Shown piece after piece: positions 44,374-53,939 of a DNA stretch of 64,000 bases. Numbering within the stretch: position 1 is the stretch's first letter; every line of letters starts with the position of its first letter. The notes beneath the pieces are model-generated. The model was not told the DNA's origin. It ran no database searches and saw only the letters and a list, made by a program, of their open reading frames with translations. Position numbers and translations under genes: made by a program. The DNA is from Phycisphaerae bacterium (lineage in GTDB: Bacteria; Planctomycetota; Phycisphaerae; UBA1845; UTPLA1), in NCBI GenBank assembly GCA_019636475.1, contig JAHBXN010000002.1:310001-374000 (forward strand), read 5' to 3'.

Positions 44374-47106
44374 TTAACATTGGGCGTACCCGCATGCGTG
44401 ACACTTGGTGCATCCCTCTCCCATATCAAGGTCCCCGCCACACTCGGGGCATTTCAATCGATACGCCGAACGCGCCGCGAGCCGTGCCGGGGGGTCGAGC
44501 AGGCGGCTGACGCTCAGCGTGGTGTCCGTATCGGCATCGTCTTCGATATCCGAATAACCGTTGCCGTTGCCGCCCCTGTGAATATCGACCGGCGTCTTTT
44601 CAATCTCCGCGGGGTCAATCTCGCCCAGAAGCAGGGCACGCAGGCCGTGGCGTTCCTTCGCGCGGGTGAACCGCTTCAGTGCCTGGGCCAGACCGTCGCC
44701 GAGCGACATGATCTTCCCATCCCGTGTGGGAATCTGGAGGTGGGTTCCAATACCCGAAAGCTGCTTCACCACGTGGATCAGGCTGCCGCCGGCCCTCAAC
44801 CAGAGGCTGATCATCCGGCAAATGGCCTCCAGATCGCTGTTGGCGATGTCTCCGCCCTTGCCGAGCTGGGCAAACACTTCCAGTTCCCGCTCAGTCCGCG
44901 GATCGACCGTAATCTGGATGTGCATGTTGCCGAAGGGTGTCTGCTGGCGGACTCGAATCCCGCTGGTGATCGCCGGCAGTTCCTTCGGCTCGAGCGACGC
45001 GGGTTTCTTCACTTTCGTGATTCGTTCACCAAACAGGTTCGTTTCCGTCTCGATTCGCGGGCGGTCGTCTCGGGCATCCCGAGCGGCCGTTGAATCGACA
45101 TTCGTCGATGCAATCGGCGCGGCCTGGGCCGTCTTGCTCGTGCAGCACGCGCTGGGTGCGGCTGCGGCAGGGTCGGACTGTCCGGCGGACTTGTGCTTAT
45201 CCTCGGAGTTCGCGAGCGCCATCGGCTGGCTCGAACGACAGCCGTCGCGATAGACCGTGACACCCTTGCAGCGCAGTGCATAGGCATCGCGGTAGATCTT
45301 TTCGACGTCGTTCGAAGTCGCATCGTGAGCGAAGTTGATGGTTTTGCTGATCGAGGAATCGCAGTGCCGCTGAAACGCCGCCTGCATGCGGACGTGCCAC
45401 TCTGGTTGAATATCGTGAGCGCAAACGAACACGCGCTTCACGTCTTCGGGGATGCCGTCAATATGAGCGAGGGTGCCTTCCTTGGCAATCCGATCCATCA
45501 GACCCTCGCTGAAAAAGCCGCGCTCGCGCGCGACAATCTCAAATGTCTTGTTGATTTCAATCATCGGAGCCTTGCCTTCGTCCTGCCCTTTCAAAACGTT
45601 GCGGAAGAAGGCGAGGCTGAACATCGGCTCAATGCCGCCGCTGCAATCGGCGATGATGCTGATCGTGCCGGTCGGAGCAACGGTCGTCGAGCAACTGTTT
45701 CGCATCGGGCGATGGTACTTTGTATCCCAGTGGCTGTTGGCCCAGTTGGGAAAATTACCCCGCTCAATGGCGAGCTTTTCGGAGTAGTTGTGACTTTCGT
45801 CATTGACAAACTTCATCAGGCGTTCGCCCCACGCCACGCCCTCGTCTGAGTTGTATGCCACACCGAGTTTGTACAGCGCGTCGGCAAAACCCATGATGCC
45901 GAGGCCGATCTTGCGATTGGCCGTGCAGATGTCGTGAATCTGTTCCAGCGGGTAGTTGTTCGCATCGATGACGTTGTCCAGGAAGCGAATGCTCTCATGC
46001 ACCGTGTCACGAAGCGCTTCCCAGTCAATCTCCGCCGCCGGAGTACACTCGTTCTTCACGAACAAGCCAAGATTGATGCTGCCGAGATTGCACGCCTCGT
46101 ATGGCAGGAGCGGCTGCTCACCGCAGGGATTGGTCGCTTCGATGCGTCCGACATGGGGCGTCGGGTTGGACTCGTTGATCCGGTCGATGAAAACTACGCC
46201 CGGCTCGCCGGTCTGCCACGCATGTTTGACGATGATGTCCCAGAGGTCCTGCCTTGAATAGACCGGGGTTACGCCATCATAAGATTCCGCACGGATCAAA
46301 TCGCGTACACCATAGTCACGAATCACCACGTCACGGGGGATGTAGAATTCCTGGCCGTTGCGAGGGTTTCTCGTGAGGTGCGGACTGTTCGGGTCGCGGA
46401 GAAATGCCTCCATCCACTCGTCCGTTATCTTCACGGAGATGTTGTAATTCGTGAATTGGCTGAGGTCCTGTTTGGCGTGCAGGAATTTGAGAATATCAGG
46501 GTGATGAATGTACATCATGCCCATGTTCGCGCCGCGGCGAAACGCCCCCTGCTGAATGGCATTTGTCGCCTCGCTGAACGCCCGCCAGAAACTGATCGGT
46601 CCGCTCGTCGTCCCGCCGCTTGATTTGATGAAATCGCCCGTCGGCCGAAGCTGGTCAAACGCGAAGCCCGTGCCGCCGCCGGCCTTCTGAATCAGTGCCG
46701 TGTGCTTGATCGAATCGAAAATCCCGTCGATGGAATCCGGCACTGGAAGAACAAAGCACGCACTCAACATGCCCATGGACCGTCCGGCGTTCATCAACGT
46801 CGGACTGTTCGGCATGAACCTGCGCGAGGTCATCAGGCGCTGAAAGCGGGTCTTCCACTCGCTGCGACATGCCTGATTCGCGCCATACTTCGATTCCACG
46901 GCCGCCATCGTCTCCGCGACGCGTTCAAAAAGACTTTCCGGTCCTTCCGTGCAGGCGCCGGTTTCGTCTTTCTCCAGATAGCGCGCGCGCAGAACCCGAA
47001 CCGCGTTTTCCGTCAGGCCGGCGCATTCGCGTCCGCTCGCCCCGGCGACATCCGTGTCGCCCGCAACTCCTCGATCCGTCGAAATGGTCACCATCTTCGC
47101 CACCAT
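44374..47106 (-). CDS. nrdJ: Adenosylcobalamin-dependent (class II) ribonucleotide reductase
   Basis: A 910-residue enzyme that makes deoxyribonucleotides and needs coenzyme B12 rather than a diiron radical protein. Motifs are RRFMPNSPTLMNAG, ACFVLPVPDSIDGIF, AGGGTGFAFDQLRP, RRGANMGMM, and the catalytic NPCGEQPLLPYEACNLGSINL. The last part has the acidic/His-rich linker and the zinc-ribbon and redox end LKCPECGGDLD plus CHACGYAQC. The ATG at 47106 was used; an ATG four codons later is possible. Upstream lies a promoter with two NrdR-box-like sites (47370-47422), so it is the probable NrdR target. A terminator follows at 44178-44222. Confidence 0.95.
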   Translation of the reverse strand: MVAKMVTISTDRGVAGDTDVAGASGRECAGLTENAVRVLRARYLEKDETGACTEGPESLFERVAETMAAVESKYGANQACRSEWKTRFQRLMTSRRFMPNSPTLMNAGRSMGMLSACFVLPVPDSIDGIFDSIKHTALIQKAGGGTGFAFDQLRPTGDFIKSSGGTTSGPISFWRAFSEATNAIQQGAFRRGANMGMMYIHHPDILKFLHAKQDLSQFTNYNISVKITDEWMEAFLRDPNSPHLTRNPRNGQEFYIPRDVVIRDYGVRDLIRAESYDGVTPVYSRQDLWDIIVKHAWQTGEPGVVFIDRINESNPTPHVGRIEATNPCGEQPLLPYEACNLGSINLGLFVKNECTPAAEIDWEALRDTVHESIRFLDNVIDANNYPLEQIHDICTANRKIGLGIMGFADALYKLGVAYNSDEGVAWGERLMKFVNDESHNYSEKLAIERGNFPNWANSHWDTKYHRPMRNSCSTTVAPTGTISIIADCSGGIEPMFSLAFFRNVLKGQDEGKAPMIEINKTFEIVARERGFFSEGLMDRIAKEGTLAHIDGIPEDVKRVFVCAHDIQPEWHVRMQAAFQRHCDSSISKTINFAHDATSNDVEKIYRDAYALRCKGVTVYRDGCRSSQPMALANSEDKHKSAGQSDPAAAAPSACCTSKTAQAAPIASTNVDSTAARDARDDRPRIETETNLFGERITKVKKPASLEPKELPAITSGIRVRQQTPFGNMHIQITVDPRTERELEVFAQLGKGGDIANSDLEAICRMISLWLRAGGSLIHVVKQLSGIGTHLQIPTRDGKIMSLGDGLAQALKRFTRAKERHGLRALLLGEIDPAEIEKTPVDIHRGGNGNGYSDIEDDADTDTTLSVSRLLDPPARLAARSAYRLKCPECGGDLDMGEGCTKCHACGYAQC

Positions 47107-47369
47107 GATTAATCTTCAATCCGAAACCGCGCTGAAAAACCTTCAGGCAGCTCCTGAGCCAACAGTTATCACTGCCGCCCCGGCTTCGGTCGCCGAATCC
47201 GGGGAGCCACGGCATGCAGTTCGCTTCGTCCCACTCCATTGGACCCAGCAAAGTCGATGAGAAACCGAACGGATCGCCCCGACTTCGCCGGACTCAACCC
47301 ATTCCGAATCGGAAAGACGTCGGAAATTGTTTCGGTAACTCTTCGATGTGCCCTTGAGGGCAAATGGAA

Positions 47370-47398
47370 GGAATATCGCAATATGTTGTGGGTGTCAA
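47370..47398 (-). promoter_or_regulatory. nrdJ: nrdJ promoter
   Basis: On the minus strand TTGACA (47393-47398) is followed after 17 bases by TATTCC (47370-47375). Transcription would start near 47363, giving a leader of about 255 bases. The spacer is the first NrdR-box-like site, so binding would block the promoter. Confidence 0.7.
47376..47391. promoter_or_regulatory. nrdJ: NrdR-box-like site 1 (promoter spacer)
   Basis: The 16 bases match 12 of 16 positions of the NrdR box consensus acaCwAtATaTwGtgt as I remember it, including the central CAATAT and TTG. It lies exactly between the -35 and -10 boxes of the nrdJ promoter. Confidence 0.6.
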
Positions 47399-47406
47399 TC
47401 AAAACA

Positions 47407-47422
47407 TTACAAAATATAGTAG
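47407..47422. promoter_or_regulatory. nrdJ: NrdR-box-like site 2 (upstream of -35)
   Basis: About 11 of 16 positions match the consensus (CAAAATATAG core). Its centre is 31 bp from site 1, three helical turns, which is the spacing of paired NrdR boxes. The copy is weaker than site 1. Confidence 0.5.
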
Positions 47423-47603
47423 TTTGCTTAACACTCGAATTCCATGGAAGTTAGGCGCAGAATGGCATCAAATACACAAAAATGACGATCAAATAGCCAT
47501 CGCCCGGTCGCGGCGGGCGGCTTGGGGTATATACCCCAAGTCAAGGACCTATAAAGCGCGTCACCAGCCTGCCGGGGGGTGAAAACGGCGATTCGATTCA
47601 TCA

Positions 47604-48326
47604 ATGAGCACTGACCGCCAACATGCCGGATCGGCGGCACTACCACATCAGTGCCCTCTATGCGGCACCGATTCGGCGTCACGGGCGCAATCCCACGGAC
47701 GCGACTTTCACCACTGCCGTGAATGCGATCTGATCGCCGTCGCCGCCGAGCAACATCTGTCCGCCGGCGCGCAGCGTGAACGCTATGCCAATCATGAGAA
47801 TTCGCTGGCAAACGCCGGATATGTCCGCATGTTTGATGCGTTCGTCGAGCGGGTTCGTGAATACGCGCCGCCTCCCGCCAGAGCGATCGACATCGGCTGC
47901 GGGCCGCATCGGGTGCTGATCGAACTGATGCGACGCGCGGGTTATGACGCGGTCGGTTTCGATCCTGTCTACGGCATCGATGACACGATCGTTGCACCCT
48001 TCGATCTCATTGTTTCGACGGAGTCGTTCGAACATTTTTCACGACCGGGCGAGTCACTCACCTTCCTCCTCGGACTTCTGAATGAGGGCGGCGTACTCGC
48101 CGTGATGACGCGACTGCACCCGGGATTCGACGGGATCAGTGACTGGTGGTACGCGCGCGACCCGACGCACGTGTCGTTCTACTCGGCGGCCACCATGCGA
48201 TGGATCGCCAAGCGGCACGGCCTCGAGCTCCTGGCTTGCGACGGCGTACAGATCACGGTGATGCGGAAATTCCGCGGGCACGCCGGCGATGATTCTCCAT
48301 CAACCCAGCACGTCGGCCAACTGTGA
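47604..48326 (+). CDS. Class I methyltransferase with N-terminal zinc finger
   Basis: A 240-residue protein. The first 45 residues carry CPLCG and CRECD cysteine pairs, a zinc-ribbon as in methyltransferases of PF08421-like groups. The methyltransferase core starts RAIDIGCGPHRVLIELM (motif I), with GFDPVYG, DLIVSTESFEHF and GGVLAVMTR. The domain order resembles methyltransferases of sugar or methionine-derived pathways; the substrate is unknown. The 3' end overlaps the ugd 3' end by 27 bases tail to tail. Confidence 0.75.
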   Translation: MSTDRQHAGSAALPHQCPLCGTDSASRAQSHGRDFHHCRECDLIAVAAEQHLSAGAQRERYANHENSLANAGYVRMFDAFVERVREYAPPPARAIDIGCGPHRVLIELMRRAGYDAVGFDPVYGIDDTIVAPFDLIVSTESFEHFSRPGESLTFLLGLLNEGGVLAVMTRLHPGFDGISDWWYARDPTHVSFYSAATMRWIAKRHGLELLACDGVQITVMRKFRGHAGDDSPSTQHVGQL

Positions 48327-49661
48327 GGTGGACGCCGGGGTCTCTGTTTCGCAGTAGACGGGCGGGCGGCCGACTGAATGGTAGGTGAACCGATTGCGCT
48401 TCATCCAGTTGGCGTTGTAGAGATTGCGGCCATCAAAGATGATCGGCCGGCTGAGGGCGGCTCGGATCCGGTCGAAGTCGGGACTCCTGAACTCGTCCCA
48501 TTCGGTGAGCACAAGCAACGCATCGCAGGCGTTGAGCGCCGCATAGGCCTCATCGGCGTACTCGAGCCGCTTTCCGTAAGCCTCCCGCAGGTTGAACAGC
48601 CCCTGCGGATCGTATGCGCAGATTTTTGCTCCGGCCTCCAGCAGTCCGTCGATGATGGAGAGGGCCGGCGCCTCTCGTATGTCATCGGTTCGTGCCTTAA
48701 ATGTGACACCCCACACCGCAAATCGTCTCCCGGTGACGGAGCCATCGAACTGGCCCAGCACCCGATCGACGAACACACGTTTCTGACGCTCGTTCGTTTC
48801 GTGGACGGCCTTAAGAATGGCCGGCTCGTGTCCGACCTTTTCCGCCACGTTGGCAAGGGCCTGCACATCCTTGGGGAAGCAGCTTCCGCCATAGCCCACG
48901 CCGGGGTAGAGGAAGTGTGACCCGATGCGCCGGTCAGAGGCCATGCCCTTTCTCATTTCGTCGATATCCACGCCTGCTCGTTCGCAGATGTTCGCCATTT
49001 CGTTGATGAAACTGATTCGCATCGCGAGATAGCTGTTCGCCGCATACTTGCTCATCTCGGCCGCGCGACGGCTCATCAGAAGAATCGGCGTGTTGTTGGG
49101 CGTGGAGGGCAGATACAACTGTCGGACGAGTTCCGCGGCTTCCGGATTGCCCGCGCCGATCACAACGCGGTCCGGCTCGCGAAAGTCACTGACCGCCGCG
49201 CCTTCCTTCAGGAATTCGGGATTGCTGACCAGGTCCACGGGGTGTCGCGTCAACTGCCGCATTATCTTCTCGATGCGATCGCCGGTTCCGACGGGCACGG
49301 TCGACTTGATGACCACCACCTTGCCTTCGGTCATTCGCTCGGCGATGGCCCGAGCAGCGGCCTCGATGCCGCCGAGATCGGCACTGCCATCCTCCCGCGG
49401 CGGGGTACCGACGGAAATGAAGATGATCCGAGCATGCCTGACGGCTTCATCGGCATCGGTCGTGAATGTCAGCCGTCCTGCTCGCGCGTTCTGAACGATC
49501 AATTCCTCGAGGCCCGGCTCGTAGATGGTGCACTTGCCCGCCCGCAAGGAAAGGACCTTGCTCTCATCGATATCAAGGCAGCAGACATGGTTGCCGCAAT
49601 CGGCAAGACAGGTTCCGGTGACCAATCCAACATAGCCTGTGCCGATAATCGTGACCTTCAT
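48300..49661 (-). CDS. ugd: UDP-glucose 6-dehydrogenase family
   Basis: A 453-residue NAD-dependent enzyme that makes UDP-glucuronate from UDP-glucose, for polysaccharides. The NAD-binding GTGYVGLVTGTCLAD is at the N-terminus; later come STVPVGTGD and the catalytic C261 in GVGYGGSCFPKDV. The C-terminal domain includes VWGVTFKARTDDIREAPAL and FDGRNLYN. The UDP-glucose enzyme is the best fit, but GDP-mannose or UDP-N-acetyl variants are relatives. The gene is single; the 3' end overlaps the neighbouring methyltransferase. Confidence 0.92.
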   Translation of the reverse strand: MKVTIIGTGYVGLVTGTCLADCGNHVCCLDIDESKVLSLRAGKCTIYEPGLEELIVQNARAGRLTFTTDADEAVRHARIIFISVGTPPREDGSADLGGIEAAARAIAERMTEGKVVVIKSTVPVGTGDRIEKIMRQLTRHPVDLVSNPEFLKEGAAVSDFREPDRVVIGAGNPEAAELVRQLYLPSTPNNTPILLMSRRAAEMSKYAANSYLAMRISFINEMANICERAGVDIDEMRKGMASDRRIGSHFLYPGVGYGGSCFPKDVQALANVAEKVGHEPAILKAVHETNERQKRVFVDRVLGQFDGSVTGRRFAVWGVTFKARTDDIREAPALSIIDGLLEAGAKICAYDPQGLFNLREAYGKRLEYADEAYAALNACDALLVLTEWDEFRSPDFDRIRAALSRPIIFDGRNLYNANWMKRNRFTYHSVGRPPVYCETETPASTSQLADVLG

Positions 49662-50078
49662 GGGTCATTCCTTTCGCGCTGGGTTTCAACACAATCATAG
49701 GGTAATTCGGCTCAAAGGGGATGATGCTTGTGGATGCTCGCCTCGAATGGAATCCCGGACGGCCCGAGAATCGCGTCCCCGACGCCGGCCGACGTTCCAG
49801 TTCTGTATTGAACCGGGGGTAAAAATAACGAGGGCGGAACGAATCAGGCGATTCGCTCCGCCCTACAGGGTGGAGTGGGTATCAGCGTCCCAACCGGCCT
49901 TTTGCCGATTCGAGTTCAGTTGCGTTTGCACCGTTTCGCCCGAAACGGGCGGAATGCGGCTCGCCCTCCTTAAACGTACGAGCCTCGCTCGATTCACGCC
50001 GAAGAAAAAAGTTCGAAAAAGGGCGAACGGGGCGCCGAGGTCGATGCTCGACACCCCGATCGCGCAGTCTTCACAAAC
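49662..50078. other. Intergenic region with hairpin
   Basis: About 420 bases after the lamin-tail gene and before ugd. It holds the terminator at 49831-49864 and probably the ugd promoter at its left side. No other gene is seen. Confidence 0.5.
49831..49864 (-). terminator. Terminator after the lamin-tail protein gene
   Basis: AGGGCGGA pairs with TCCGCCCT and, inside a single mismatch, CGAATC with GATTCG around a 4-base loop. On the minus strand a T-rich tail (TTATTTTTA) follows, so the direction matches the gene that ends at 50079, about 215 bases upstream. Confidence 0.7.
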
Positions 50079-53000
50079 TTACGGGCAGTTTCCGGGGCTG
50101 CCGACCACCACGTCGGCGAAGGCCTGCATGTCGCGCCCGTCAATTTCGCCGTCCTCATTCATGTCGGCACAGCGACAGTCGTCGATCAGGGAATTGCCCA
50201 GCGCACAATCGACGAAAGCCGCGATGTCCGCTAAGGCAACCGAGCCGTTCCGATCGGCGTCGCCCAAGCAGGTCGAGCAAAGTGAGCACGGCACGCCGAC
50301 GTAGACACCCGGATTACCGCGATCGCCGGAGGCGGCGTTGTAGGAGCCTTGCTGATCTCCGACGAGCGACAACTGCCATCCGTACACGTTGTTTTCTCCG
50401 AGATTCTGGAGGCAGGTCCAGCCGCTGATACCGGCCGTCCGGATGGTGCCGGGGAAGTTCTGATCGCCATAGGTGAGTCGATCGACGAGAAGGCCGCCGG
50501 CATCATAAAGGTTGATCTCGTCGTTGCGACCGAGGTTGTTCGAGTGGGGTCCGACGACCGTCACGCCGGACAAACCCCAGTTCGCGATGAAAGTGGCGGG
50601 GGCGACTTCGGTCAGAATCACCGACTGACCCGGCGCCACAATTCCGAAACCCGAGAGGGAAACGCTTCCCGGCGTGCGGCTGTCGTCGTCGTAGCTCCAG
50701 CCGGTCATGTCGATCGGAGTATTTCCGATGTTGGTGAACTCGACGAATTCGCCGGAACCGGAGAGCGGATTGTACATCCACTCGGTGATTCGAATCTGCT
50801 GATCGGAGGGCGACGGGCAATCGGTCGTCGCGCACTGGGTTTCGGGGCCCTGCCAGGCGCCGTTGGTAGCGGTGCATGCTTCCTGCGTCAAACCATCGTC
50901 ACATTCTCCGGTGATGCGACAGCACGCGCCAACCGGATCACTGCCTGCACAGGCGTCGGATACGAACACGCCGGGACTTCCGATCGCGCCACCGGCGCTG
51001 ACCGAGTTCTGGGCATCGCCGACGGTGGAAAGAACCCAGTTCGCGATGTCGTTCTGACCGAGCGCGAAGCTGCATGGCCAACCGGATGCGTTCTGCGTCC
51101 GAATCGTGCCGGGGAACGTCTGATCGCCGTAGGTGAGCCGATCGACCAGGGTTCCCGACGAGTCGAATATATTGATCTCGTCTTCGCGACCGAGGTTGTT
51201 TCCAACTCCGTCGAGGCCGAGGTCGCCGAGGACCTTGACGGTGGGAGCAAGCCCCCAGTGCGTCCTAAATGCAGCGGCGGGTGATTCGGTGATGATGGCC
51301 GATTCGCCGACCGCAAGCGTGCCGATGGCGCTCAGATCGAAGGCGCCCTGAAGGCGGGCCGAGTCGTCAAAGCTCCAGCCGGTGAGGTCGACGGGACCGT
51401 CGTCCAGATTGGTGACTTCGATGAATTCCCCGCCGGGCCCGGAATACATGTATTCGGTGATTCGCACGACGGCGTTGCTGGGCTGGGGACAGGTCACGGT
51501 GGAGCAATTGACGCCATCGCCCTGATAGACACCGCCCGTCGCCTGGCAGTAGGCCTGTGTCACACCCGGAAGGGAGGAACAGATTCCGGCCGTGCAGCAG
51601 GCACCGTTGGGAATGGTCGTGGAACAATCGCTGACCGTGAATGAGCCCGGGCTGCCGACATCGCCTTTCGCGGAGAATCGAGAGTTCTGGGCATCGCCGC
51701 CAATGAGCGACAATCGCCAATCCGCAATCGCGTTCGCGCCGATGGCGACGTCGCAGGGCCAGCCGGAGAAATTCTGGGTGCGAATCGTGCCGGCGAAATT
51801 CTGGTCGCCGAAGGTGAGTCGATCCACCAAGACGCCGGCTGCGTTGTAGAGATTGATCTCGTCGTTCCGGCTGAGGTTCACATCGAGTCGGCCGATGATC
51901 TTTGAGCCGATGATGTTCCAGTCGATGGCAAACTGCGCGCGATCGGACTCGACAAGTATGACGGACTCGCCGGGCTGAACAATGCCGAACCCGGACAAAT
52001 CGACCTGCCCCGGCAGGTTCGCACTGTCGGAGTAACTCCAGCCGGTCATATCGACGGCGCCGCCCGAGAGATTGGTGAATTCGACAAATTCGCCACCGGC
52101 GCCGCTGTACATGTACTCGGTGATCCGAACGGCGGGCGGTGTTTCGGCGTTTCCGCAAGCCGGGCACTCAAGCAGAAACGCATCGACGTCCGCCTGGGTG
52201 ATCGCGGCGGCGTTCGTGCCTCCTGGACCGTCGGTGAGGTCCATTTCCCGCATCATTGCCGTGAGTTGAAATTCGACGCCTTGTCGGAGGTAGCGGTCGT
52301 AGGATACTTCATCGCCACTGTTCGGGCTGGCCGGCGTGGGATCGTAGACGTCCGGCTCGGTGTCGTCGAGTGTATTGCCGACGCGGTCTTCAATCAGTCG
52401 CCGATCGATCTGATTGACAACGCCGTCACAGTTGAAATCTCCGCGAGTGAACCGGAATTGCTTTCGATTCGCGTCCGTCGGATGATCGTTGAAGATTCCG
52501 GGCGTCAGCTTGAAGCCGACGATGTTGATATCCGTGAATTCGTAGGCCCCGCTCGCATTCGGCAGACAGCCTGGATTCGCGAAATCGTCCGGCTCGGGAT
52601 CGCAAAATCCGGTGAAGCGGATGGCGGTCGAATCGGTCGGTCCCTTCGTGAGGGGATGACCGGTCAGGAGATCCATCGCCGAGCTGTATTGCAGGAAAGT
52701 CGGGCCGGGGAAGACATTCGCGATTTCGCCGTAGATAAACGACTCGTCCGCGATGGTTGTCGGCTTGATCTCAAAGGGAGCAAGCGCGTTTCCAACGGAT
52801 CGATAGCCGCGATAGGGGTTTACGATGTAATATCGGTAGCGGCTGATGGCGTCGGGGTTCACCCCGGGCGTGTCGCTGATCTCCCACTGCGGATCCCGGA
52901 CATATTCCTTTCCGGCCTGGTTTGACCAGGCGAAGTCGTCCACCATCTGGTAGTGTTCGACGTTTGCCGCGGGTTCGCCGGTGTTGATCGTATTGACTTC

Positions 53001-53603
53001 GGTGCCGAAATCGACGTGGTCGTCGAAGTTGACATCGTGTCGCACGTCCTTGTGAAAAGCATAGCCGGGGCCATATACGCTCGCGCCAAATTCGTCGATG
53101 GAATGATGCGTCCGTTTGCGCACAAGCACATAGGTGGACGACCCGCTGTCGTCGAGGCCGCCGGCCGTGTCCGGACTTGTGGGGATGTGAGCGGCCGTGA
53201 AACTCACGACAGTAGTCGCGGGGGGAATGAGATTGAGGTCAATGAGATTGGAGAAACCGAGCGTGTCGTTATAAAGCACGAGGAAGCCGTTGGAGCCGAG
53301 CGTCAGCCCGTCGAGGGAGTATGCCTCGTCGATCTCCGGGACGACATCTCCCGGATCAATCACGCCGTTGCGATTGAAATCCTGTCCGCCCTTGAGTAAG
53401 CCGATGGCGTAACCCGTCAGGTCCATTCCGGGCCGACCGTAGAGTTCGATGTACTCCCATTCGGCGTCAGTACCGGGTGGGTTTTCGAACACCTCGTTAA
53501 TCACGACCTGGGCTGACAAGCCGGCCGGCATCGTGATGCCGACCGCCACAATGATGGTACAACCTAAGGCGAATACCGACCATCTTGACCGCTTCTTCAT
53601 CAA
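50079..53603 (-). CDS. Large exported lamin-tail-domain protein with dockerin-like end
   Basis: A 1174-residue secreted protein. A signal peptide (SVFALGCTIIVAVGITMPAGLSA) is followed by a first lamin-tail domain (VVINEVFENPPGTDAEWEYIELYG). After a long middle region come three similar lamin-tail domains starting near residues 492, 712 and 938 (IRITEYMYS...GEFVEFTN and ...DMTGWSY). Cys-rich modules (GACC...C, CPQ) lie between them. The end, from about residue 1111, has two DxDxNG-like calcium loops (DADRNGSVALADI, DMNEDGEIDGRDM), as in dockerins. It may display domains at the surface through a dockerin-cohesin pair, but the partner is unknown. GGGAG-like site lies before the ATG. Confidence 0.88.
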   Translation of the reverse strand: MMKKRSRWSVFALGCTIIVAVGITMPAGLSAQVVINEVFENPPGTDAEWEYIELYGRPGMDLTGYAIGLLKGGQDFNRNGVIDPGDVVPEIDEAYSLDGLTLGSNGFLVLYNDTLGFSNLIDLNLIPPATTVVSFTAAHIPTSPDTAGGLDDSGSSTYVLVRKRTHHSIDEFGASVYGPGYAFHKDVRHDVNFDDHVDFGTEVNTINTGEPAANVEHYQMVDDFAWSNQAGKEYVRDPQWEISDTPGVNPDAISRYRYYIVNPYRGYRSVGNALAPFEIKPTTIADESFIYGEIANVFPGPTFLQYSSAMDLLTGHPLTKGPTDSTAIRFTGFCDPEPDDFANPGCLPNASGAYEFTDINIVGFKLTPGIFNDHPTDANRKQFRFTRGDFNCDGVVNQIDRRLIEDRVGNTLDDTEPDVYDPTPASPNSGDEVSYDRYLRQGVEFQLTAMMREMDLTDGPGGTNAAAITQADVDAFLLECPACGNAETPPAVRITEYMYSGAGGEFVEFTNLSGGAVDMTGWSYSDSANLPGQVDLSGFGIVQPGESVILVESDRAQFAIDWNIIGSKIIGRLDVNLSRNDEINLYNAAGVLVDRLTFGDQNFAGTIRTQNFSGWPCDVAIGANAIADWRLSLIGGDAQNSRFSAKGDVGSPGSFTVSDCSTTIPNGACCTAGICSSLPGVTQAYCQATGGVYQGDGVNCSTVTCPQPSNAVVRITEYMYSGPGGEFIEVTNLDDGPVDLTGWSFDDSARLQGAFDLSAIGTLAVGESAIITESPAAAFRTHWGLAPTVKVLGDLGLDGVGNNLGREDEINIFDSSGTLVDRLTYGDQTFPGTIRTQNASGWPCSFALGQNDIANWVLSTVGDAQNSVSAGGAIGSPGVFVSDACAGSDPVGACCRITGECDDGLTQEACTATNGAWQGPETQCATTDCPSPSDQQIRITEWMYNPLSGSGEFVEFTNIGNTPIDMTGWSYDDDSRTPGSVSLSGFGIVAPGQSVILTEVAPATFIANWGLSGVTVVGPHSNNLGRNDEINLYDAGGLLVDRLTYGDQNFPGTIRTAGISGWTCLQNLGENNVYGWQLSLVGDQQGSYNAASGDRGNPGVYVGVPCSLCSTCLGDADRNGSVALADIAAFVDCALGNSLIDDCRCADMNEDGEIDGRDMQAFADVVVGSPGNCP

Positions 53604-53939
53604 TCCACTCCCTTCATTTGCTGATTTTGATTAATCCTGCACTCGGCGTTTTCACTTCGATATCGTTTAGCCGGTTCACTGCGCGGACGGCCGGACGCGG
53701 GGAGCCGTAAAACGGCGCGCACCGCGGGGCCGTCTTCGCGTGGTATCCGGACTCCGAATCCGCGGATTGATCAGCCGGGACAACGAGTGAGGCCGAATCG
53801 CAGGGGGCTGCCCCGCACGCGACGGCTTTCTCGTGATTCGGCGAATTCGCCATTACCCGGCCGGTCCCCCATCGAGTTATAGCGATGATGCCAAATCAAT
53901 GACACCCTCGGCGAACAGACCGCGCCCACGCGCGATCAA
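53604..53939. other. Gap between the pseudopilin and lamin-tail genes
   Basis: About 340 bases after the pseudopilin stop and before the lamin-tail start, both on the minus strand. A Shine-Dalgarno-like AAGGGAG lies before the lamin-tail ATG. I saw no clear promoter or terminator. Confidence 0.5.

Larger units (their letters stand above)
47107..47603. other. nrdJ upstream region
   Basis: About 500 bases between the divergent nrdJ and the methyltransferase gene. It carries the nrdJ promoter and boxes listed next and a leader of about 255 bases. A minus-strand frame of 108 residues in this leader has no ribosome site and no family, and I did not annotate it. I saw no B12 riboswitch box in the leader. 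Confidence 0.6.

Noticed and set aside
47107-47363. Search for a B12 riboswitch in the nrdJ leader
   Set aside because: No B12-box-like sequence was seen on the minus strand, so no riboswitch is claimed.
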